Source of the DNA: Chloroflexota bacterium
Lineage (GTDB): Bacteria; Chloroflexota; Limnocylindria; Limnocylindrales; CSP1-4
Reading direction: 5' to 3'
Assembly (NCBI GenBank): GCA_021814735.1
Contig: JAKAHX010000005.1
Location: forward strand, 1 to 18,146
Length of the DNA: 18,146 nucleotides
The notes beneath the pieces were generated by a model, which saw only the letters and a list, made by a program, of their open reading frames with translations, was not told the DNA's origin and did not search any database. Each line of letters opens with the position of its first letter. The stretch's first letter is position 1. Below, in pieces: positions 13,766 through 18,146 of this stretch. A program made the position numbers and the translations under genes.

Positions 13766-13870
13766 ATGGGCGGTCACACGGCGACGTCATCCGTGGCGGG
13801 GTCAGGGTGCGGCACGCCCAGACAGACGCCAATGCACAGGTCCCTGGGCGCGAGCCGGGCCGGCGCATGA
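13766..13870 (+). CDS. Possible 34-codon leader ORF coupled to the lipid kinase
   Basis: A short frame beginning ATG at 13766, preceded by GAGGAG (13756-13761) that overlaps the permease stop. It ends TGA at 13868-13870, overlapping the ATG of the kinase gene as ATGA. The Gly/Ser/Thr/Arg-rich peptide (MGGHTATSSVAGSG...) has no family. Good initiation context plus the ATGA overlap suggests translational coupling of the kinase, which itself lacks a ribosome site. The same frame is a long shadow through the permease, so chance is possible. Confidence 0.3.
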   Translation: MGGHTATSSVAGSGCGTPRQTPMHRSLGASRAGA

Positions 13871-14883
13871 CCGAGGGGATCGGCCCGCAGCGGCGGACGG
13901 AACGTGGACCCGCGGTGCGGTTCATCGCGCACGCGGGCGCCGGTCGCGGGGCCTTCGGCCGACGGTGGCCGCCGATCGCCGCCGCGCTGGGCACCCTGGG
14001 CATCGAGCACACGGTCGAGCTCACCTCGCGTGCCGGGGAGGCGGCGGAGCTGGCGGCGCGCGCGGCGGGGGAGGGCGCGCGGCTCGTGGTCGCGGTGGGT
14101 GGCGACGGCACGCTGCACGAGGTGGTCAACGGGCTGATGACCGCCGCCCGGTCGCTGGGGGAACGCCCGCTGGTCGGGCTGGTGCCGGCGGGCCGCGGGA
14201 GCGACTACGCCCGCGGGATCGGGCTGGCCACGGAACCGGCGACGCTGGTGGACCGGATGGCCGCCGCGCTCGACGGTGACCCGGGAGCGGTCCACCCCGT
14301 GGACATCGGCGAGGTGCGCTACCGCACCACGCCCACCGTGGCGGGACGGACGCTGGGCGCCGTCGGGGGCGAGACCGCCTCGCGGTGGTTCGTCAACGCG
14401 GCGGGAACGGGGTTCAGCACCTTCGTGGCGGAACGGGTGTCGCGGTTCCCCGGACGCCTGGGCGCGTACCTCTACACGGTCGCGGGGCTGGTGACGATCG
14501 TGGACTGGCGGGACCGGCTGGTCGAGCTCGGCTGGGATGACGGCACACGGGACGAGGTCCGGGTCGAATCGGTCGAGGTCGCGCTGGGGCCGTACGAGGG
14601 AGGCGGCATGCTCGTCGCGCCGGGCGCCGATCCCGCGGACGGCCAGTTCGACGTGGTCACGATCGGGGCGGTCGGCCGGTTGGAAATGCTCACCTTCTCC
14701 TGGCGGATCCGCACCGGCGATCACCTGCGGAGCCTGGCGGTCGCGTCGCGGCGGACCCGGTCCCTCACGGTCCGCGCGCTCGACGAGGGCGGCCCGCTCT
14801 TCCTCCAGGCTGACGGCGAACTGCTGGGCCGTGACCCGCTGCGGTTCGATCTTCTCCCGTCTGCCGCCCGGTTCGTCTGGTAG
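13867..14883 (+). CDS. Diacylglycerol kinase family lipid kinase
   Basis: 338 aa, soluble DgkB/YegS-like kinase that phosphorylates a lipid hydroxyl (diacylglycerol, sphingoid or related) using ATP at the membrane surface. Visible signatures: HAGAGRG (22-28) near the N-terminus, the glycine-rich nucleotide motif VAVGGDGTLHEVVNGL (about 75-90, GGDGT at 78-82), VPAGRGSDYARGIGL (GRGSD where most relatives have GTGND, about 107-120), then FVNAAGTGFSTFVAERV and, near the end, LFLQADGELLGRDPLRF with the catalytic-site DGE pattern. Length is normal. The start is chosen at ATG 13867; GTG 13807 is an alternative, and neither has a strong ribosome site. It lies 109 bases after the permease on the same strand and 9 bases before BioY. 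The exact lipid is unknown. Confidence 0.9.
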   Translation: MTEGIGPQRRTERGPAVRFIAHAGAGRGAFGRRWPPIAAALGTLGIEHTVELTSRAGEAAELAARAAGEGARLVVAVGGDGTLHEVVNGLMTAARSLGERPLVGLVPAGRGSDYARGIGLATEPATLVDRMAAALDGDPGAVHPVDIGEVRYRTTPTVAGRTLGAVGGETASRWFVNAAGTGFSTFVAERVSRFPGRLGAYLYTVAGLVTIVDWRDRLVELGWDDGTRDEVRVESVEVALGPYEGGGMLVAPGADPADGQFDVVTIGAVGRLEMLTFSWRIRTGDHLRSLAVASRRTRSLTVRALDEGGPLFLQADGELLGRDPLRFDLLPSAARFVW

Positions 14884-14886
14884 GCT
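14881..14886 (+). promoter_or_regulatory. Candidate -10 box giving a leaderless bioY message
   Basis: TAGGCT, 6 bases, then the ATG at 14893, the same spacing as before the ABC gene. The box begins within the kinase stop codon TAG. A short gap and no Shine-Dalgarno sequence fit leaderless expression, so bioY may have its own start point despite adjoining the kinase gene. Confidence 0.42.
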
Positions 14887-14892
14887 TCGGTC

Positions 14893-15558
14893 ATGTTCGC
14901 CCAACCCCGCATGCTGCGTGTTCCCCCCTACGAGCGGGGCATCACGCTCGGCGACTTCATCCTGCCCATCCGCATCGGCGAACGGACCTCGGTGCGCCAG
15001 CACCACGTGGCGCTCGTGCTGCTGGGCGTGCTCGTCCTCGCCATCTCTGCGCAGATCGTGGTGCGGGTGCCCGGTTCCCCTGTGCCGGTCACGGGCCAGA
15101 CGTTCGGCGTGCTGGTGACCGCCACCGCCCTCGGGTTCCGCCGGGGGCTCGCGTCGGTGGGGCTGTACCTGCTCCTCGGGTTCGCGCTTCCCATCTACGC
15201 GGCGGGCGCGTCCGGGGTCGATCACATCGTGGGCCGGGAGGACGGTCACCTGGTGCTGGGCGCCACGGGCGGCTACCTGGTCGGGTTCCTGTTCGCCGCC
15301 GCCGCGGTGGGCCGCCTCGCCGAGCTCGGCTGGGATCGCCGGTACGCCGGTGCGCTTGCCGCGATGCTGCTCGGCAACGTGCTCGTGTACGCAGTGGGCC
15401 TGCCGTGGCTCGCGGCCGCGACCGGTGTCTCGGCCGGTACGGCGCTGCAGCAGGGGTTGTACCCGTTCCTGGTGGGGGATGCCCTGAAGTTCGTCCTGGC
15501 CGCGGCGGTCTTTCCCGTCGGCTGGTGGATCGTGGGGCGCCGACCCAGCGACCGCTGA
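14893..15558 (+). CDS. bioY: Biotin transporter BioY
   Basis: 221 aa integral membrane S-component that binds biotin for ECF-type uptake; some BioY proteins act without dedicated EcfAT partners. The family core is plain: RVPGSPVPVTGQTFGVLVTA (about 57-76), LGFRRGLASVGLYLLLGFALPIYA, then LGATGGYLVGFLFAAAAVGRLAE and LAAMLLGNVLVYAVGLPWLA, and a final FLVGDALKFVLAAAVFPVGWW helix. Roughly six membrane segments, as usual. The N-terminal 35 residues (MFAQPRMLRVPPYERGITLG) form a cytoplasmic lead longer than in many relatives. No EcfA or EcfT genes are in this window, so energising subunits would have to be shared and encoded elsewhere. No BirA box or riboswitch is evident ahead of it. Confidence 0.94.
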   Translation: MFAQPRMLRVPPYERGITLGDFILPIRIGERTSVRQHHVALVLLGVLVLAISAQIVVRVPGSPVPVTGQTFGVLVTATALGFRRGLASVGLYLLLGFALPIYAAGASGVDHIVGREDGHLVLGATGGYLVGFLFAAAAVGRLAELGWDRRYAGALAAMLLGNVLVYAVGLPWLAAATGVSAGTALQQGLYPFLVGDALKFVLAAAVFPVGWWIVGRRPSDR

Positions 15559-15590
15559 AGCGCTCGCGCACGAGGGATCGCGCGCACGGC

Positions 15591-15606
15591 CGCAGGCGCG
15601 CCTGCG
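15591..15606. repeat. Perfect 16-base palindrome after bioY
   Basis: CGCAGGCGCGCCTGCG is self-complementary and could fold as a 6-bp stem with a CGCG loop. It lies 33 bases after the bioY stop and 44 before tRNA-Arg. No T-run follows, so a terminator role is only possible. Confidence 0.4.
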
Positions 15607-15632
15607 ATTGGCCCCGGGCGGCGTCCGCCTGC

Positions 15633-15638
15633 TACCAT
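15633..15638 (+). promoter_or_regulatory. Candidate -10 box of tRNA-Arg
   Basis: TGC-TACCAT (TACCAT at 15633-15638, 11 bases before the tRNA) with TTGGCC at 15608-15613 as a weak -35, spacer 19. Another instance of the TGCTA core. Confidence 0.4.
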
Positions 15639-15649
15639 CGGCCCGCAGC

Positions 15650-15725
15650 GCGCCTGTAGCTCAGTGGATAGAGCGAGTGGCTTCGGACCACTAGGTCGCG
15701 GGTTCGAATCCTGCCGGGCGCGCCA
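15650..15725 (+). tRNA. tRNA-Arg (anticodon TCG)
   Basis: Acceptor GCGCCTG (15650-15656) pairs with CGGGCGC (15715-15721) with one G-U. The anticodon arm AGTGG-CTTCGGA-CCACT gives anticodon TCG for CGA codons. The T arm GCGGG-TTCGAAT-CCTGC is standard. Discriminator G at 15722 and encoded CCA at 15723-15725. Confidence 0.96.
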
Positions 15726-15812
15726 GCTCCCTGCCGTCTGCTCGCGCGTCATGTTCTCGCGCGTCGTGGTCGTCACCGGCCGCGGGACCGTGGCGACGGC
15801 CGACGCCGCCGA

Positions 15813-16055
15813 TCAGGGATCCGCAAGCGGCCCGAAGAGCCGCTCCGCGTACTCGGCGTCGCGCGGCGTGCGCGGGTCGAACCGGAGACCGTGGTCGCCC
15901 GGGTACGGCCGGCGGTGGTCCGCGCGCCCTTCCTGGATGTCGGGAGGGATCCCCCGCGGGTAGGCGATGCAGATCCGGGTGGCCGGGCGATGCGCTCCCG
16001 CCGCTGGCTGCAGGTGCCGGCAACCGTCGCAGATCGCTCGCACGGGCGCATCCAC
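15813..16055 (-). CDS. Small conserved cysteine-containing protein
   Basis: 80 aa from the GTG at 16055. The translation is unlike the shadow frames: ICDGCRHLQP with CxxC at 9-12, then a third Cys (C29) in RICIAYPRGIPPDIQEGR, and DHRRPYPGDHGLRFDPRT. The order CxxCxHL ... C(x)AYPxGIPxxI ... DHxxPYPGDxGLRF is one I associate with short uncharacterised bacterial proteins; the Cys/His set suggests metal binding, which is inference. The domain starts close to residue 8, so GTG 16055 is preferred over GTG 16136, which adds 27 low-complexity residues; a GGAGG lies further upstream than ideal. It is downstream of the MFS gene on the same strand (168-base gap), so co-transcription is possible. Confidence 0.75.
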   Translation of the reverse strand: MDAPVRAICDGCRHLQPAAGAHRPATRICIAYPRGIPPDIQEGRADHRRPYPGDHGLRFDPRTPRDAEYAERLFGPLADP

Positions 16056-16222
16056 GGCTCTGGTCCCACCCTCCGCTCCTGGGCGCGCAACGCGGGTTGG
16101 GCTCCGCGCAGGGGTCGTCGCGTCACGGGCATTCACGACGGCATCGCGTCACGATCATTCGCCGCCAGCGCGAACGCGCAAGGGCCGAAGCGCCCGGGGG
16201 ACCCGCCGACGGATGGCCGCGA

Positions 16223-17740
16223 TCAGGGCCCGACCGCGGCGTCCACGAGCCCGGGCCGCGTCAGCGAGGCCATGGCGCCCACGATCGCGATGGCCGCTCC
16301 GGCCAGCATCGCCAGGTGGTACCCCGAGACGTAGGCCGCCGCGGCCTCTGCGCTCCCGGCGTGGCCCGTGAACAGCACCGCCTGTCCGCCGGCACCGAGT
16401 TGCGAGGTCGCCAGGGCGCCGAGGAAGCCGATCGACAGGGTCTGGCCGAGGAAGCGCATCGTGCCCAGCGTGCCGGAGGCGACCCCGAGCTGTGCGCGCG
16501 GCACCGAGCCCATGACCGCCGACGTGTTGGGGGAGCTGAAGGCCGCCATCCCGATCCCGACCACCAGCAGCGCGCCGATCAGCTCGACCATCGCCGGGTT
16601 GGCGGGGAGCCGGGACAGCATGAGCAGCCCGAGCGCGATGACCGCCATCCCACCGCTCGCGAGCCAGCGGGAACCGAACACGTCGGAGGCCCTCCCTGCC
16701 AGCCAGGACAGTGCCACCATGGCAACGGGCGCGGCGACCAGCAGGAGCCCCGCATCCTCGGGACTGCGGCCGCTCACGACCTCCAGGAAGACCGAGGTGA
16801 GCACGGTGACCGCCGCGAACGCCATGTAGTTGGCGAGGGCGGCCAGGTTGGCCGTGGCGAACAGCCGGCTGCGCCGGAACAAGCCGACATCGAGGATCGG
16901 TTCCGAGCGCCCGGACTCCCAGGCCACCAGCACGATGACCCCCGTGGCGCCGCCGAGCATGAGCGCGAGGGACGGCGGCGCCGTCCATCCCCACACCGGC
17001 GCCAGGCTCACGCCCACCACGCCGGCAGCCAGCGCGCCCACCAGGAGCACGAGCCCGGGCAGGTCGAGCGCGGCACGCCGTTGCCGGCGCGCGGCGTGAC
17101 GCGTGCTGACCAGGCCCCAGCCCAGTGCCAGGCTGGCCGCCGCGACCGGCACGTTGACGTAGAAGACCGACCGCCAGCCCACCTGCTGGGTGAGCAGGCC
17201 ACCCAGCGCCGGACCCAGGGCGAGTCCCAGGTAGACGGCGGTGACGTTGAGGCCCAGCGCCTTCCCGCGCTCGGACTCCGGGAAGGCCTCCGTGACGAGC
17301 GCCGTGGACGTCGCCGACAGGAGTGCCGCGCCCAGGCCCTGGACCGAGCGCGCGGCCAGCAGCCAGGCCGTCGATGGCGCGGCCCCCGAGGCGGCCGACG
17401 CGACCGCGAACACGACGAGGCCGACGCGGTACAGCCGGAGCCCGCCGATCGTGTCGGCGATGCGGCCCGCGGGAATGAGGGCTGCCGTCAGGACCAGCAG
17501 GTAGCTGATCTGCACCCACAGGCCCCCCACGAAACTGAGGTGGAGCGAGGGGCCCATGCGGGGCAGGGCGATCGCAACGACGCTGCCGTCGAAGGGGGCG
17601 ATGAACGCGCCCGCCGCCGTCGCCGCGAGCAGGCGCCAGCGGCGCTCGGACAGGTTGTCGGCGCCGCTCATGCCGTGCTGCCTGCGCGTCGGCCCGAGCG
17701 TCGATGCCCGTGCCCGCGGGCTCCCTGCAGCCGTCCCCAT
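16223..17740 (-). CDS. MFS drug/proton antiporter, DHA2 (EmrB/QacA) type
   Basis: 505 aa inner-membrane exporter with fourteen hydrophobic segments, the count of the DHA2 family, which expels toxic compounds in exchange for protons. Visible motifs: D1-type FDGSVVAIALPRMGPSL in helix 1 (acidic residue kept), motif A PAGRIADTIGGLRLYRVG between helices 2 and 3, motif B-like AARSVQGLGAALLSATS in helix 4 with its arginine, and motif C LGLALGPALGGLL in helix 5. A second A-like loop, LAGRASDVFGSRWL, lies midway. The ATG at 17740 is favoured by a TATCCT box 7 bases ahead (leaderless); the ATG at 17671 removes 23 non-membrane residues and is also possible. No TetR or MarR regulator adjoins. It is divergent from the VOC gene. 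Substrate unknown. Confidence 0.93.
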   Translation of the reverse strand: MGTAAGSPRARASTLGPTRRQHGMSGADNLSERRWRLLAATAAGAFIAPFDGSVVAIALPRMGPSLHLSFVGGLWVQISYLLVLTAALIPAGRIADTIGGLRLYRVGLVVFAVASAASGAAPSTAWLLAARSVQGLGAALLSATSTALVTEAFPESERGKALGLNVTAVYLGLALGPALGGLLTQQVGWRSVFYVNVPVAAASLALGWGLVSTRHAARRQRRAALDLPGLVLLVGALAAGVVGVSLAPVWGWTAPPSLALMLGGATGVIVLVAWESGRSEPILDVGLFRRSRLFATANLAALANYMAFAAVTVLTSVFLEVVSGRSPEDAGLLLVAAPVAMVALSWLAGRASDVFGSRWLASGGMAVIALGLLMLSRLPANPAMVELIGALLVVGIGMAAFSSPNTSAVMGSVPRAQLGVASGTLGTMRFLGQTLSIGFLGALATSQLGAGGQAVLFTGHAGSAEAAAAYVSGYHLAMLAGAAIAIVGAMASLTRPGLVDAAVGP

Positions 17741-17747
17741 CGGGCGC

Positions 17748-17753
17748 AGGATA
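17748..17753 (-). promoter_or_regulatory. Candidate -10 box of the MFS gene
   Basis: Minus-strand TATCCT, 7 bases, then the ATG at 17740. The layout repeats the TAnnnT-to-ATG spacing seen at the ABC and bioY genes and supports the longer MFS start. Confidence 0.42.
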
Positions 17754-17789
17754 CCGGCCCTCCAGGGTCCGGGCCCGCGAGGGCGGCGT

Positions 17790-17798
17790 TGCTATAGT
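17790..17798 (+). promoter_or_regulatory. Candidate extended -10 promoter of the VOC gene
   Basis: TGC-TATAGT, close to the extended -10 consensus TGnTATAAT. It would start transcription near 17805 and leave about 43 bases of leader. It shares a 107-base divergent intergenic region with the MFS promoter. Confidence 0.5.
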
Positions 17799-17847
17799 CA
17801 CGCTGCCCGACCGAGCCGTCCCGTGGCCCGAAGGCTCTCGCGCGAGG

Positions 17848-18146
17848 ATGTCTGGCGCCGTGTTCCTGGGGATCGATCACCTGGTCGTTGCCGTGGCGGA
17901 CCCCGACCGCGCCGCCGGGGAGATCGAGGCGACGCTCGGGCTGCGTGTCGCCGAGGGCGGTCGCCACGCGACGCAGGGCACGTTCAACCGGCTGGTCTGG
18001 CTGGGCGACACCTTCATCGAGCTGATCGGCGTCTTCGACCGCGCGCTCGCCGAACGGTCGTGGATCGGCCGGCCGACGCTCGCCGCCATCGACGCCGGCG
18101 GGGCTGCCGCCTGGTCGCTCGCGACGTGGGCGATCGCGAGCGATTC
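17848..18146 (+). CDS. Glyoxalase-like (VOC superfamily) protein, 3' end outside window
   Basis: The frame is open from the ATG at 17848 to the end of the window (99 complete codons). The opening FLGIDHLVVAVADPDRAAGE is the typical first beta-strand and helix of a VOC/glyoxalase domain, with the metal-type His in IDHL. TLGLRVAEGGRHATQGTFNR and LVWLGDTFIELIGVF follow, the latter carrying the Glu of the (F/Y)xEL metal motif. The spacing resembles the Glyoxalase_3-like group. VOC proteins use a divalent metal in isomerase, dioxygenase, epimerase or resistance reactions; which one applies here cannot be told from a partial gene. GTG at 17860 is an alternative start. It is divergent from the MFS exporter. 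Confidence 0.86.
   Translation, partial: MSGAVFLGIDHLVVAVADPDRAAGEIEATLGLRVAEGGRHATQGTFNRLVWLGDTFIELIGVFDRALAERSWIGRPTLAAIDAGGAAAWSLATWAIASD

Noticed and set aside
12098..13870. 590-codon plus-strand frame in the permease, ending at the kinase start
   Set aside because: Arg/Gly/Ala-rich shadow of the permease. Only its last 34 codons, which have their own ribosome site, are kept as a weak candidate.
15691..15780. Minus-strand protein ending LARPAGFEPAT
   Set aside because: This ending is the known artefact of reading the antisense of a tRNA; it overlaps tRNA-Arg.
16097..17797. 566-codon plus-strand frame opposite the MFS gene
   Set aside because: Low-complexity Arg/Gln/His/Gly translation; the minus strand has the fourteen helices and MFS motifs.
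1..18146. CRISPR array or retron-like element
   Set aside because: No regularly spaced repeats, reverse transcriptase or Cas-like frame was seen. The only tandem repeats are short units at 10141-10194 and 10325-10352.
2..18146. Functional link between methylglyoxal synthase at one edge and the glyoxalase-like gene at the other
   Set aside because: They lie 17 kb apart in different transcription units, and VOC membership alone does not imply methylglyoxal as substrate.

Overview
The window is a stretch of high-GC bacterial chromosome. Most of it is dense, very GC-rich housekeeping sequence: one 60-base line inside the FtsX-type permease (12121-12180) counts to 80% GC. A block from roughly 5.1 to 8.0 kb is clearly poorer in GC: lines 5881-5940 and 7621-7680 count to about 57% and 55%. 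The lineage cannot be fixed without a search. The GC content, TAnnnT -10 boxes set 6-7 bases before ATG (leaderless messages), a Thr/Pro-tailed secreted CAP protein, and the PAS-GAF-EAL and BioY genes would fit a Chloroflexota or Actinomycetota bacterium. I lean to Chloroflexota, as inference only.

Layout. (1) 1-3300: the 3' part of a methylglyoxal synthase gene converges on a large multi-PAS/GAF/EAL cyclic-di-GMP phosphodiesterase. (2) 3300-8980: a loosely packed accessory region. It has a small zinc-ribbon-like protein, a small serine recombinase followed by several dyad-symmetric DNA elements, a hypothetical protein that looks internally duplicated, a three-gene toxin-antitoxin-chaperone (TAC) operon on the minus strand (RelE/HigB-like toxin, HigA-like antitoxin, SecB-like chaperone), and a small four-helix membrane protein. 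It ends at the 3' end of a tRNA-His gene, a common place for islands to insert. (3) 8985-15725: tRNA-His, a secreted CAP-domain protein, an ABC ATPase and FtsX-like permease pair, a diacylglycerol-kinase-family lipid kinase with a possible coupled 34-codon leader ORF, the biotin transporter BioY, and tRNA-Arg(TCG). (4) 15813-18146: a small conserved cysteine-containing protein, a 14-helix DHA2-type MFS exporter, and, divergent from it, the start of a glyoxalase-like (VOC) protein cut by the window edge.

The most notable item is the TAC operon at 6452-7898. The order toxin-antitoxin-SecB, the tight spacing (10 and 6 bases), the long C-terminal extension on the antitoxin and a near-perfect palindrome at the toxin start match the logic of the Mycobacterium tuberculosis HigB1-HigA1-Rv1957 system. 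In that system the SecB-like protein protects an otherwise unstable antitoxin. Here the toxin is divergent, and the operon lies in low-GC, recombinase-associated DNA, which suggests horizontal acquisition.
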